NCBI RefSeq assembly: GCF_001468085.1
Contig: NZ_LNZB01000036.1
Span: 242,408 to 299,415 of the forward strand
Direction of reading: 5' to 3'
Origin: Legionella waltersii
GTDB lineage: Bacteria > Pseudomonadota > Gammaproteobacteria > Legionellales > Legionellaceae
Length of the DNA stretch: 57,008 bases
In this document: positions 43,870-53,068 of the stretch, piece after piece
How the letters are laid out: the number at the start of each line of letters is the position of its first letter
How positions within the stretch are numbered: the first letter of the stretch is position 1
The notes under the pieces: generated by a model
What the model was told of the DNA's origin: nothing
What the model saw: the letters and a program-made list of their open reading frames with translations, nothing else
The model's database searches: none
Made by a program: the position numbers and the translations under genes

Positions 43870-44440
43870 ATGATTCATCCCCTGCATTTGTTGTACGAGA
43901 GGCAATGTATGTATCAGCTCGCTGGCCAGGTGATGTGTTTACTTTCGCTAAGACCTTTAAGGAACCCTGTGCTCTCCCTACACTGCCTTGCTGCTCTCGA
44001 TTAAGCCGTTTAGCCCATGCAGCTACTGGATTATTGACTGTGTTATGAGTTGCAAGCCAATTGGCTGACACAGGTCGTGAAACGGTTTTTAAGGCTTGCC
44101 AATTGGCATCGTAAACAGTGACCGTTATCGCATCAATTTCTGTAACCTTACTGTAAGACACCCAAGCAATTGCTTCACCTTCTCCTGCTGGATAAGCTTG
44201 TGAAGGGTTTAGCTTTAGATGTTGCAAAAGTGAATCCCCTAGACTGCTTCCAACAGCTTGAAAACGCAGCGGCTGCTCACTTTTATAATGAATGCGAACA
44301 TAAAGCACCTCCTCGTTATTTAAAACAGCAGGAGAATTAGGACTTGTATCGACAAGCTCAACGCTCATTGCGACTGTCGTGGTTGAATACGCCAGTATCA
44401 TGACAATGAAGAGCAGCTTCATCGTTTTACGTTTAAACAT
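43832..44440 (-). CDS. Secreted hypothetical protein
   Basis: A 202-residue protein with a signal peptide (MKLLFIVMILAYSTTTVA; start at residue 1 or 7). The first ~110 mature residues look like a beta-sandwich (VELVDTSPNSPAVLNNEEVLYVRIHYKSE), and the last ~70 are polar and probably disordered. The C-terminal 12 codons overlap the end of the propeller gene on the other strand. The pairing of the two genes is conserved only by position here; a functional link is not shown. Confidence 0.72.
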   Translation of the reverse strand: MFKRKTMKLLFIVMILAYSTTTVAMSVELVDTSPNSPAVLNNEEVLYVRIHYKSEQPLRFQAVGSSLGDSLLQHLKLNPSQAYPAGEGEAIAWVSYSKVTEIDAITVTVYDANWQALKTVSRPVSANWLATHNTVNNPVAAWAKRLNREQQGSVGRAQGSLKVLAKVNTSPGQRADTYIASRTTNAGDESSIDSSSLHNVTL

Positions 44441-44620
44441 AATTACATAGTCCCTTAAAAATGATCCACTCTACAGGTTACCTATAAATTAAAGTTCAAA
44501 GAAGCTCGTCTAGCAAATAGTTGCTCAAGAACTTGTATAATATTTAATCTATTGTATGCTTAAATTAAGTCATGACTCCAAAGATCATTCAAATTGTGGA
44601 ATTTGAAAATAAGGACATGA

Positions 44621-45607
44621 GTGAAAATGAAAGCTTTTGATTCTTTAGTCATTGAGTTTGACTTAAAACACCATAGCTTCAAAAGAATTGCGCTTGAAGA
44701 GTTGAATATAGACCGTAAAGAAGCGCATAAAATATACTGGGTACATAGCGATTTAAATAAACGGAAAGAGTTTAAGCAGATATCCGAAAAACTTCGACTG
44801 CCTACTCAGGTATCAAAAATTGGTGCTGAGAAGAAATGTACGTCGCATATGATTGATACCAATGATGCACTTACGCTACAGATACAGCATTTAACCTCCC
44901 ATGAAATCAATGATAACTATGAAGTCGATTTTGGTAATTTATTGATTCACCTTACCGCTAATTTTTGTTTTACTGCGTCAGCCCATCCCTCACCAGTTCT
45001 GTTCGAGTTTTTAAACAACTGCCATCAATCTGTTCATTATGCAAAAACCCCTTGTTTTATTCTATTTTTAATTTTTGAAGGTGTTATTAATGAATACGCA
45101 AGCATTTTGTTTGACTATGAAGAAATAACGGATGAACTTGATATTGAAGTGCGAAAAAATGTAAATAACATCTATTCAGAAGTTGTCGAAGCAAAACATC
45201 AGGTCATGAAAATGAAACGTTATATGATTGCAATTCGAGAAATCCTAATGCGCATTACATCGAGAAATATTTCTGTTATTTCTGAACAATGTCGCACATC
45301 ATTGTATAACTTATCGAATCATAGCCATCTGGTAGTGAATGAGATCGATTCAATACGAGATGTGTTTAATAGTTTGTTAGGGCAAATTGATAATGGACTG
45401 ATGCAAAAGATGAGCGCTGCTATGCGCGTGTTAACCGCTTATGCCGCTATTTTTTTGCCATTAACGTTAATTACTGGAATATATGGTATGAATTTCGAAT
45501 GGATTCCAGAACTAAAATGGAAATATGGCTATTTTTGGGCGCTTTCACTACTCATTATCTGTGCAGTATTCTTGATTTTATTCTTTAAAAAGAAAAAATG
45601 GTTTTAG
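44621..45607 (+). CDS. CorA-family magnesium/divalent cation transporter
   Basis: A 328-residue protein. It has a cytoplasmic N-terminal domain, a long helical stalk (~180-260), and two C-terminal membrane helices with the signature YGMN at the end of the first (MRVLTAYAAIFLPLTLITGI, then YGMNFEWIPELKWKYGYFWA) and a basic KKKKWF tail. This is the CorA/MIT arrangement that forms pentameric Mg2+ channels. The N-terminal domain is divergent, so Mg2+ versus Zn2+ or Ni2+ use cannot be settled. GTG 44621 (5 bp after AAGGA) or ATG 44627 is the start. Confidence 0.9.
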   Translation: MKMKAFDSLVIEFDLKHHSFKRIALEELNIDRKEAHKIYWVHSDLNKRKEFKQISEKLRLPTQVSKIGAEKKCTSHMIDTNDALTLQIQHLTSHEINDNYEVDFGNLLIHLTANFCFTASAHPSPVLFEFLNNCHQSVHYAKTPCFILFLIFEGVINEYASILFDYEEITDELDIEVRKNVNNIYSEVVEAKHQVMKMKRYMIAIREILMRITSRNISVISEQCRTSLYNLSNHSHLVVNEIDSIRDVFNSLLGQIDNGLMQKMSAAMRVLTAYAAIFLPLTLITGIYGMNFEWIPELKWKYGYFWALSLLIICAVFLILFFKKKKWF

Positions 45608-45807
45608 TACGCTGTACCTAATCTCAAGATTTTCTCGGAAAACAACTCTATAGCTACAACCAGTTGTCTATAATTAATAGACACGGATTAGACACTTTTG
45701 CTGAAGCTCCAAACCAATGAAAATTCTGATTTCAATTCAACATAGCGTCTATCTCGAAACCGTATAAATTATAGACAGTCAAAAATGGATAAAGAACAAT
45801 TAGCGAA

Positions 45808-46305
45808 CTAAAAATTACTTATTGTTGCATGCGCGTCTAGAGCTGCATCAATTTGATGTTCATCAAAGACCAACACACCCTCTTCTTGCAATAAAGCTGC
45901 TGTTACACCTGAGCCATCGATTAATTTTTTTGAAAAAGTACCGTCATAAATAAGACCTGAACCACAAGAAGGACTCTTGGCTTTCAATATTGCAACGCGA
46001 ATATTGTGTTTTTTTACTAAAGCCAATGCATTTTGAGCACCTTGAACAAAAGCTGAAGTTACATCATCGCCATTATTAGCCTGTACTCTAGCATTATGGT
46101 TTAACACGTCTAAACCCGTTTTAGCTCCCTGAATTTCTGCAGGCGGTCGAGGAGTTGATAATCCCCCACTGACTTCTGGGCATAGGGTAATAATATTACC
46201 TTGTTTAAAATGGGCCTGTAGTCGTCCATGTTGCTGCAAACAATCACCTCCATCATATCTAACTTTATGCCCTAAAAGGCAAGCACTCATCAGTATTTTT
46301 GGCAT
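45808..46305 (-). CDS. DUF523 family protein
   Basis: A 165-residue protein with the family's conserved opening ILMSACLLGHKVRYDGG, CPEVSGGLSTPRPPAEI and the C-x-S-C-G motif (LKAKSPSCGSGLIYDGTF). Conserved cysteines suggest metal or sulfur chemistry; no biochemical role is established. The 200-bp convergent gap to corA contains a perfect TGTCTAT-AATTA-ATAGACA inverted repeat (45665-45683), a possible terminator or operator. Confidence 0.9.
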   Translation of the reverse strand: MPKILMSACLLGHKVRYDGGDCLQQHGRLQAHFKQGNIITLCPEVSGGLSTPRPPAEIQGAKTGLDVLNHNARVQANNGDDVTSAFVQGAQNALALVKKHNIRVAILKAKSPSCGSGLIYDGTFSKKLIDGSGVTAALLQEEGVLVFDEHQIDAALDAHATISNF

Positions 46306-46451
46306 AATCGATCTCTACAGCAATAATTGTTGTAAATTGTATCACATACTCTCATTGAGTGATAAGCTCCAAGGGGATGGAGCAAACTCTGGCTGGGACT
46401 AGGGGAATAGCTTTTTGGCAATCTCTGCCACATGGCGTCCTTGCGAGCGCG

Positions 46452-46997
46452 CTATTTTTTCTCTATTTCTAGAGGCGTACGACTGCCATCAGCACCAGCT
46501 ATTGTTCCTGCACCATAAGGTGAGCTACCACGCATCTCTGTCAAAACCGTCAAACTTTGCTCGCTATAGGGCATTCCCGCAATCAGCATTCCATGATGCG
46601 CCAATGTATGCCAAAAAGAGGTTATGGTTGTCTCATTCCCACCGCCCGTTCCGGTTGAAACAAATACGCTACCCACTTTACCAATCAATTTCCCTTGCAC
46701 CCATAAACCACCGGTTTGATCCAGAAAGTTTCTCATTTGTGCCGACATGTTACCAAATCGAGTTGGAGTCCCAAAAATAATTGCATCGTAATTTGCAAGC
46801 TCAGCAGGCTCTGCTACTGGAGCCTTTTGATTCATTTTTACCCCGGCTTTTTTGGCAATTTCTTCAGGCATGGTTTCAGCGACTCGTTTAACGTCAACGT
46901 CCACTCCCTCTACTTCTCGAACACCCTCAGCGACAGCATAAGCCATTGTTTCTACGTGGCCATAACTTGAGTAATACAGAACCAGTACTTTCGTCAT
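46452..46997 (-). CDS. wrbA: NAD(P)H:quinone oxidoreductase WrbA, C-terminus lost by frameshift
   Basis: A flavodoxin-like FMN enzyme making two-electron reductions of quinones. Seen: [12 protein letters not shown] (FMN phosphate loop), [47 protein letters not shown] and [15 protein letters not shown]. Translation stops after LEIEKK (181 residues). Inserting one T in the T6 run at 46455-46460 (A6 on the coding strand) restores the normal WrbA ending ([17 protein letters not shown]) to a stop at 46399-46401, giving 199 residues versus 198 in E. coli. This may be a real mutation, slippage-prone switch, or sequencing error. Confidence 0.92.
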   Translation of the reverse strand: MTKVLVLYYSSYGHVETMAYAVAEGVREVEGVDVDVKRVAETMPEEIAKKAGVKMNQKAPVAEPAELANYDAIIFGTPTRFGNMSAQMRNFLDQTGGLWVQGKLIGKVGSVFVSTGTGGGNETTITSFWHTLAHHGMLIAGMPYSEQSLTVLTEMRGSSPYGAGTIAGADGSRTPLEIEKK

Positions 46998-47088
46998 TAT
47001 ACTCCCCTACTAAAATGTCTAATCGAATTTAGCATAGCATTCTCTGATAAGGTATAGAATAGGGGAGTTATTTTGCCTTTACTGAATA

Positions 47089-48192
47089 TTACATTCCCCT
47101 CATTTGCGCTGAAAACTTCATGGGCTCAAAGGCACTCTTCGATTCCAATATCTCTTTTTGAATTACCAAGATTTTCTCCGCATATATCTTGGCTTTCATC
47201 TCTTTTGTCTTGTGACATTGTTCTATTTCAGTTGGTGTAAGTCTTAACATCAGTTGCACGTAATCGTCAGACGCTACTTTTGAATCTTGGGAGTAGGTTT
47301 TTCCTAAGCTTCCTTTGTGGATAAGCTCCAGAACATCAAGACGGATAGGGTGCTTTGGAGGGTCAAAAAAGCGTACTCCTGTATTTTTTCTTTGTAGCTC
47401 TCCCCTTTTTTTTAGTTCTGTTAGAGAATCTTGCATCATTTGTAGAAAGTTCGTGAAACCAGCAATAGGATCTACTTGACCAAGTGCAACTTGATTAAGA
47501 ATTTTGATGCTTTTGCCACGACAGTACTCTTCAAGTAAATCATCCAATTCATTCACAAAGTGAGGTAATTCAACCGTTGTATTCAAACTTTCCATAAAAT
47601 GAGTACCGGTGAGTATGCTGCCTGAATAGCGTTTTCTATTTGTTCCGTCAGAAAATTCATCCAGTAATGAGGGGGTAAGGCTACTGTGGCATGCTTCTGT
47701 TAAATTCGTGAAACGATCTAAGGAGCGCCCTCTACCGTGTTGCAAATCAGTGTGACCTAATATTGGATGGAATCCCGTGTTGTAATAGGCAATCATGGTG
47801 TAAAAAAACAAATCAACACGACGACTTGCGTGCTCGACAATAAGTTGTTTGGATAAATTAAGTGTTGCCTGGTCGTTTTCATGTTCTTTTTGCAGCTCCC
47901 GCCATGAATAAGGCAAAGATAAAGCAGCGCTGTAGTTATCGGTATAGGTGGTTTTTATGCGTTTTCTATGATGTGCTGAGTGAAGCCTTGTTGAAGAACC
48001 CAAAAAGGCGTAGTCGCTCGAATGACTTAGCGGCTTAGTGGGGGTAGTTTCAACATCACTTTGCTTATGAACCGGTGTTCTTGTTTCTTGTGCTTTGAGA
48101 TTTACTCGAATGGATTGGTGAGTTGCAGCAAATGCTGGTAGAAGTCTAGTCTCTCCAGCCAAGTTCTTAGCAATACGATATAGGCGTGCCAT
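47089..48192 (-). CDS. Hypothetical protein, possible effector
   Basis: Not recognised. A 367-residue soluble, basic protein (many Arg, His and Lys) with no signal peptide. The first ~85 residues look disordered. The rest is helical with one notable segment, YNTGFHPILGHTDLQHGRGRSLDRF, carrying several His and Asp residues. AAGGAG lies before the ATG. The C-terminal 25 residues (KEILESKSAFEPMKFSAQM...) have a Glu/Ser/Lys mix compatible with, but not diagnostic of, Dot/Icm export. It stands alone. Confidence 0.7.
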   Translation of the reverse strand: MARLYRIAKNLAGETRLLPAFAATHQSIRVNLKAQETRTPVHKQSDVETTPTKPLSHSSDYAFLGSSTRLHSAHHRKRIKTTYTDNYSAALSLPYSWRELQKEHENDQATLNLSKQLIVEHASRRVDLFFYTMIAYYNTGFHPILGHTDLQHGRGRSLDRFTNLTEACHSSLTPSLLDEFSDGTNRKRYSGSILTGTHFMESLNTTVELPHFVNELDDLLEEYCRGKSIKILNQVALGQVDPIAGFTNFLQMMQDSLTELKKRGELQRKNTGVRFFDPPKHPIRLDVLELIHKGSLGKTYSQDSKVASDDYVQLMLRLTPTEIEQCHKTKEMKAKIYAEKILVIQKEILESKSAFEPMKFSAQMRGM

Positions 48193-48575
48193 GGTTCGCT
48201 CCTTAATTTACAACTGGCTGCCACCACTGGGCAACCAACTTTATTCCTATTCAAGGATTCCACTGTCTCAACTTTTCATATCGTTAAATTATTATCCACA
48301 ACCTCCTTGTCATTTTGGCCTGCCAAGATACACAATTAACATAAATTCTACGAGAATGCAAAAATAAGATCTAAGCGGCCGGACTTAGACCGATTGAGGG
48401 AGGTGTAATCAAGGCCTTATTCACTAATTCTAGAAGAGCAGTTGAATAGAAACATGTCCTAAAATAACTTTTTTTTGTCCGAATACACCAAGCAGCCACC
48501 CTCAAAAAATGACTACAATCTACACCATTAGTAGAATATATGAATCATTAAGGTGTTGTTTGGATCGGAGTTTTT
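48193..48575. other. Intergenic region, nothing firmly assigned
   Basis: A 383-bp AT-rich gap between divergent genes. It should contain promoters for both, but no convincing -35/-10 pair, terminator or conserved RNA could be read. No coding remnant was recognised. Confidence 0.5.
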
Positions 48576-48902
48576 GTGTTTAAACATTTTAGTTCCCCAT
48601 CTCTACCGAAAGACTGGAATGACTTAAAGGCTAGGCTTATCAACTTTCCTGCAGAAAGAGAAGCTCTAAAAGCCCATGTCTTAAACAATATCTCAAACAT
48701 CGTTATTATTGCTGATCTGGTCAATGCCATTGAGTTATTTCCTGAATTAAAAAACAATTTAGTAAGGCATACCGTAAATAATGGCCAATTCGCTAACTCA
48801 TACGCTCAAAAGCGACTATCCGAAATTTTTAACCGAAGCGCCCAATCTTATAACCAAGTAAGGGTTTCCCTGCCTATAGATACATGGGTTCAATACCTAT
48901 AA
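48576..48902 (+). CDS. Small hypothetical protein
   Basis: A 108-residue soluble helical protein starting with GTG, with GGAG upstream. It includes LPKDWNDLKARLINFPAEREAL and VLNNISNIVIIADLVNAIELFPEL. It resembles helical-repeat fragments found in several Legionella proteins but is too short to place. It ends 17 bp before the convergent NTPase gene. Confidence 0.65.
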   Translation: MFKHFSSPSLPKDWNDLKARLINFPAEREALKAHVLNNISNIVIIADLVNAIELFPELKNNLVRHTVNNGQFANSYAQKRLSEIFNRSAQSYNQVRVSLPIDTWVQYL

Positions 48903-48919
48903 AACATCGCTAATGCAGG

Positions 48920-49459
48920 CTACGGGGTGATTGTCTTTAAAATAAAACTTACCCTATCCTCAACGTCTAGAAAAGGAACATCAATTAAGGTATATCCCCA
49001 TTGCTGATAGGCTTCTTTCAGCGCATTATACGTATCTACACTTTCTGCAAAATCTTGCCGCCGTTCACTATCATTTGTGTAAATTGTCTTCCATGGAGGA
49101 AACATAAAAACCTTTTGATTATATCTGTATTGAATTACAGCTTGATTCACTTGCTGGTGTTCTTTATGACAAAAAGCCTTTGCATAAGCCGCTAAATCAG
49201 GCATTCCTCTGTCAAAAAATACGACATCTTGTTGAGTTTGCATCATTTTGTAATCACTGAGGGAGTGTCTCAACATAAGTTCTAAAAACGCGTCTCTATC
49301 CCCTGTATGTAATGCATCCCCACCCATTGAATGTTGTTCTTTAATGATGTCACGAGCAACTTCCGGTACTGTTAGGTAACCTTTTTGGGATAAAGAAGTT
49401 AGAACACTTGTTTTTCCAGTACCAGGTCCACCCGTTAAAATAAAAAAATTAGTTTTCAT
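48920..49459 (-). CDS. AAA_28-type ATPase/kinase
   Basis: A 179-residue P-loop protein. It has the Walker A motif GGPGTGKTSV, PEVARDIIKEQ, and a Walker B-like VVFFDRGMPDLAAYAKAF; the tail SERRQDFAESVDTYNALKEAY and YTLIDVPFLDVEDRVSFIL completes the NadR/AAA_28 pattern. Members are often annotated as predicted ATPases; kinase activity on a nucleotide or nicotinamide riboside is possible but unproven. Its own start region overlaps no neighbour. It stands alone. Confidence 0.85.
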   Translation of the reverse strand: MKTNFFILTGGPGTGKTSVLTSLSQKGYLTVPEVARDIIKEQHSMGGDALHTGDRDAFLELMLRHSLSDYKMMQTQQDVVFFDRGMPDLAAYAKAFCHKEHQQVNQAVIQYRYNQKVFMFPPWKTIYTNDSERRQDFAESVDTYNALKEAYQQWGYTLIDVPFLDVEDRVSFILKTITP

Positions 49460-49711
49460 CTCAAGTTTTAATCGTTATAAGAGGAGTGTATTGCTATTCT
49501 CTTCAAAATTAGTCACATCACCTACCCAAGCCGATTGTTCGCTTTTATAGTTCATGTATCAATTCATCTCCATGACTAGTTTGGCATAAATGTACTCACC
49601 CTTAATTTTCTTGTCAATCTGGAATCCATTCCGGTTAAAATTCTCAATCCCTTGTACTAATTAGCTATTTCAGTAGAACTGGAAAATAATCCTGAAATCC
49701 ATCCCCTACCA

Positions 49712-50749
49712 TTGCAACTATTTGCTTGTATAATGCACCCTCATACTTACCAATCAGTGGACTTTCATTTGAATCAAGAGAATCAAACACCTTATGAGCG
49801 ACTCAACCCAGCTGTCATTTTGGATGCAATTGAAAGTATTGGTTTTCTTTGCACAGGTAGCCTACTTGCACTCAATAGTTACGAAAATCGCGTTTATCAA
49901 ATAGGGATTGAAGGGGCTGAACCCATTATTGCGAAATTTTATAGACCTAATCGTTGGAGTTCAGCTGCTATTCTAGAAGAGCATCAGTTTTCAAGTGAAT
50001 TGGCTCAGCATGAAATTCCCATTGTTGCTCCTCTAGCATTCAACAATCTGACTTTACACCATTATCATGAGTTCAGATTTGCCCTCTTTCCCAGACGTGG
50101 TGGCCATCCTTTAGAATTGGATAACAATGAGCAATTAGAGTGGATGGGCCGTTTTATAGGTCGCCTTCACAGAGTCAGCGCATGCCAGCCATTTAAGCAC
50201 CGCATCCAATTAAATAGTCAAAACTATGGCTATGAACCCTACCAATTTCTTATTGAGCAAAACTTTATTCCGGATTATTTAAAGCCTAATTTTTGCAACA
50301 CCGTTGAAACAGCCTTGCAAAAAATTAAACAGATAATGGATTGCATAGGTCAAATTGATCAAATAAGATTACACGGCGATTGTCATGCAGGAAATGTGTT
50401 ATGGAATGAAGCGGGACCTCAAATTGTGGATTTAGATGATTGTCTCATGGGACCAGCAATACAAGACATTTGGATGTTGCTCTCTGGCGAAGCGAGAGAA
50501 ATGGAAGGACAGCTTGAGAAAATTCTCAATGGATATTGTGAATTTCATGATTTTAACTTCTGTGAACGCCATTTAATTGAAGTGTTTCGTACATTACGCA
50601 TGCTGCATTATTCAGGATGGCTCGCAAAACGTTGGGCAGATCCAGCATTTCCTGTGAATTTTCCCTGGTTTAACACGCCGGTGTACTGGCAAAATCAGAT
50701 AATAAATCTTAATGAGCAGATTGAATTATTAGATAAGATTGAATGCTAA
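49712..50749 (+). CDS. srkA: Stress response kinase SrkA (YihE/RdoA family)
   Basis: A 345-residue eukaryote-like kinase of the APH fold, involved in Cpx-dependent stress responses in E. coli. Family stretches: LNPAVILDAIESIGFLCTGS followed by LLALNSYENRVYQ, AKFYRPNRWSSAAILEEHQF, catalytic LHGDCHAGNVLW (Asp base and Asn) and VDLDDCLMGPAIQDIWMLLSG. The length matches E. coli SrkA (328) if translation starts at ATG 49733. The following dsbA, its partner in E. coli, is not present here. Confidence 0.92.
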   Translation: MQLFACIMHPHTYQSVDFHLNQENQTPYERLNPAVILDAIESIGFLCTGSLLALNSYENRVYQIGIEGAEPIIAKFYRPNRWSSAAILEEHQFSSELAQHEIPIVAPLAFNNLTLHHYHEFRFALFPRRGGHPLELDNNEQLEWMGRFIGRLHRVSACQPFKHRIQLNSQNYGYEPYQFLIEQNFIPDYLKPNFCNTVETALQKIKQIMDCIGQIDQIRLHGDCHAGNVLWNEAGPQIVDLDDCLMGPAIQDIWMLLSGEAREMEGQLEKILNGYCEFHDFNFCERHLIEVFRTLRMLHYSGWLAKRWADPAFPVNFPWFNTPVYWQNQIINLNEQIELLDKIEC

Positions 50750-50863
50750 ACAGAAGGAGATATCATCTTCCTAATCAAAGTCTATCAATGAGCACTAAAT
50801 AACCGTTTTATTCTCATAACCAATGAAGAATCAATAACAACGTTTTATAGAGGGTAAGTAATC

Positions 50864-51187
50864 ATGAAAAGTATTAAGAGCAATGCTCCATCTGTTATGG
50901 GATTTGTTCTAAGTTTACTAGTAAGCTCCACTTCTATGGCCTGGTATGGGGGCGCTGTAAGCATAGGCTGGGGAGGACCAAATGTTCATTATCATGGAGA
51001 TGATATCCGAGTCTATAATCCAGGGGGGTATGGCTATGGTGGTTATTATTACAACCCTGCTCCTGTTATTGTCCCTAATGTAGTCATTAATGTTCCTGTG
51101 CAGAGATATTATCCGCGTGTTTGTGAGGAAGTTGAGGTTTGTGATAATTACACCGGTGAATGTTGGTTAGATCAACTTTGCCGTTAA
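50864..51187 (+). CDS. Small secreted Gly/Tyr-rich, Cys-ended protein
   Basis: A 107-residue protein with a signal peptide (MGFVLSLLVSSTSMA, cleavage around residue 26). A Gly/Tyr-rich segment (YNPGGYGYGGYYYNPAPV) is followed by VVINVPVQRYYP and a four-cysteine tail (RVCEEVEVCDNYTGECWLDQLC), most likely two disulfides. It is similar in style to the lipoprotein at 16665-16895. No function can be read from it. Confidence 0.75.
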   Translation: MKSIKSNAPSVMGFVLSLLVSSTSMAWYGGAVSIGWGGPNVHYHGDDIRVYNPGGYGYGGYYYNPAPVIVPNVVINVPVQRYYPRVCEEVEVCDNYTGECWLDQLCR

Positions 51188-51360
51188 ACCATGATTTCTT
51201 GATACAAGAGCCGTGTTACGGATACACTATTTTTCTGTAGCACGACTTACCTAAATCTTCCCCATAGGATTTGCCCTTCAAACCATATAATATAGACAGC
51301 CATATCAGGTCAGAGTAATTGTTCAATCATTCTCTAATTTGATAATCATTGAAATGGAAC

Positions 51361-51482
51361 AGGACTTACGAAAAACCCCAAGGTCGAGGCAAAAGAACTT
51401 TTTAATGAGGGAGTTTAGATGGACTAAATGACCGAATTAAAAAGTTCTTTTAACAAAGAGATTGGGGTTTTTCGTAAGTCCT
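51361..51482. repeat. Palindromic MITE-like element, copy 2
   Basis: A 122-bp element with perfect 21-bp terminal inverted repeats (AGGACTTACGAAAAACCCCAA). The inner arms AAAAGAACTTTTTAAT / ATTAAAAAGTTCTTTT pair perfectly, and a small TTTAG/CTAAA stem closes the centre. It lies 31 bp upstream of the next start codon, within a 326-bp gap (51188-51513) where nothing else was recognised. Confidence 0.9.
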
Positions 51483-51513
51483 GTGGAATTCTAATTAACA
51501 AAAGGAGTTTGTT

Positions 51514-52380
51514 ATGAAGGTAAATTATTTATTGGGGACTTTGTTTTTATCGCCCCTTCTTGCTTTTTCAAGTTCGGATAACATCAAAGATGGTTTTATG
51601 TTCTCCTCAATCCCAGAACATAAAAACACTGTTGTAAGGCATTATAGTAATGAACAAAAAATGCCCGATCTTAAGCAGATGTCTCAAAGAAGCATTGATT
51701 TTCCAACTCAAATTGTTCGTGTAAATGGGAGTGTTGCGGGTTTGGAACTTAGCTGTGACGAAGTAGAAAATGAAATTGACCATGTATTTTCAGAAAAAAT
51801 CTTACCCGATCTCTTTACCTACAACATCTATGTTAATTGCGCCTACGATTATAAAAGCCCAGAACAATATGCAGTCAGCTTTTCTATTCAGAGTTATTTT
51901 GACCCATTAACTGATGAAGGCATTGAATATTTAAAAACCTATCTGAAAGAGTATAATGGTTATAATTTATTTGATACCACCCCACTACAAATTGAAAATG
52001 CCAAAGGCATTATTAGTTCAATAAATCTTAATGCTGGGTTAAAAAGCAACCCTGATAAAACTCCATTGATGCTTTACAGCCAAGATCGCAGCAATATTTA
52101 TTTTAAAAGTAATTTTGAAATGCGAAAGGAGTTAATTAATGACATTTATCAACGATTTTACACAAACGATCCTGAAGTCATTCTACCCTTTTTAGATAAA
52201 TGGATTTACCCTTCAGCTGGGACAGTTTATTACTCAATTTTACAAGCATCCAATTATCTTGAATTACAACCAGAAAGAATATTTCTGATGGAAAACGAAG
52301 GAGATATCTTCGTATCCAACCTAAAATATTATTTTGCAAGTCTTTGTATGAAAAGATTTCCTAATAAACACTGCTTGTGA
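51514..52380 (+). CDS. Secreted hypothetical protein
   Basis: Not recognised. A 288-residue protein with a signal peptide (MKVNYLLGTLFLSPLLAFS) and AAAGGAG upstream of the ATG. The mature part is polar, rich in Tyr, Asp and Asn, with a few cysteines (LSCDEVEN, YVNCAYDY, ASLCMKRFPNKHCL) that may pair. The start lies only 31 bp after MITE copy 2, so the element probably supplies or alters the promoter or 5' UTR. Confidence 0.72.
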   Translation: MKVNYLLGTLFLSPLLAFSSSDNIKDGFMFSSIPEHKNTVVRHYSNEQKMPDLKQMSQRSIDFPTQIVRVNGSVAGLELSCDEVENEIDHVFSEKILPDLFTYNIYVNCAYDYKSPEQYAVSFSIQSYFDPLTDEGIEYLKTYLKEYNGYNLFDTTPLQIENAKGIISSINLNAGLKSNPDKTPLMLYSQDRSNIYFKSNFEMRKELINDIYQRFYTNDPEVILPFLDKWIYPSAGTVYYSILQASNYLELQPERIFLMENEGDIFVSNLKYYFASLCMKRFPNKHCL

Positions 52381-52389
52381 TAAATTAGT

Positions 52390-52473
52390 GACGGACCTCA
52401 TTGAAAATTTCGGTCCGTCCAAAATTACACAAACTGTTCAGATCTAAATGGGGTCCGTCCCGGTCCGTCCCCA
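52390..52473. repeat. REP-like palindromes after the secreted protein gene
   Basis: GACGGACC (52390-52397) pairs with GGTCCGTC (52412-52419). A further pair of half-units, GGGGTCCGTCC and CGGTCCGTCCCC, lies at 52450-52473. They share the core of the repeats at 35236, 36284 and 53049. Confidence 0.7.
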
Positions 52474-52475
52474 AT

Positions 52476-52892
52476 CTAACTTTTTGGGTTATTCTCCTTA
52501 CTCTTGGGATGGGTCTCCTGGTAAACAGTGAATGACCTCCCTCGCATGGATAAAGTGGCTCTAAGAACATAAAGTTGCGTTGTTGGTGAGATACAACTCC
52601 AATCAACATGTATCCACGGTGTGCTTTCATTTTCAATGAGAAGGTGATTTATCACTTCATAAAATAAGGGAATTTCTTCTTGCAAGTGATGATTGCCCAA
52701 GAGCCGATTGACTCGTTCGATGTTACTACCTTCCTTTACTTTGCTAGTAATATTTCTTCCAAGATGAGTCAAACTTAGGGTATTGCCGTTAATAAGTGCC
52801 TCGCAGCAAGCCTCTATTCCTTGTAAGCGCTTTTTATGAATGAATGGTAGTTCTTTTTGTAGAAAACTATGCAATAATTTTAGCGGTCGCAT
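52476..52892 (-). pseudogene. Truncated IS10-like (IS4 family) transposase
   Basis: A 138-codon frame corresponding to the first third of IS10-type transposases (~400 residues). Matching blocks are HKKRLQGIEACCEALINGNTLSLTHLGRNI, VNRLLGNHHLQEEIPLFY, VDWSCISPTTQLYVLRATLSMRGRSFTVYQE. This covers the first catalytic Asp (VDW) but not the second Asp or the Glu. The frame ends in ENNPKS directly against the REP palindrome. A 20-bp direct repeat (GGTCCGTCCCCAATCTAACT) lies at 52462-52481, overlapping this end, and again at 53049-53068. Non-functional; no IS ends found. Confidence 0.85.
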
Positions 52893-53048
52893 GATGCCTC
52901 TTTATAAATCTTATACTCTTCTTGAACGAATCGTATTTGATCATATAGGCATCTGCGCTTTCAACTAATCCTTTATCGTTAATCCCTTTTTATATTTCAA
53001 CTCAATCAACCTGTTTCTTTATTTCTCAGTTTTGTGTGGAACGCTCAG

Positions 53049-53068
53049 GGTCCGTCCCCAATCTAACT
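53049..53068. repeat. Half REP unit, second copy of the 20-bp repeat
   Basis: GGTCCGTCCCCAATCTAACT is identical to 52462-52481, in the same orientation. Together they bracket the transposase fragment and its upstream 150 bp. Confidence 0.85.

Noticed and set aside
45665..45683. TGTCTAT-AATTA-ATAGACA inverted repeat as a regulator site for corA
   Set aside because: It lies downstream of corA between convergent genes; more likely part of a weak terminator.
46415..46780. 121-codon plus-strand frame antisense to wrbA
   Set aside because: No ribosome site or family features; it mirrors the wrbA coding strand.
52462..53068. 20-bp direct repeats as attachment sites of an integrated element
   Set aside because: They are REP half-units found elsewhere in the window, and no integrase lies between them.
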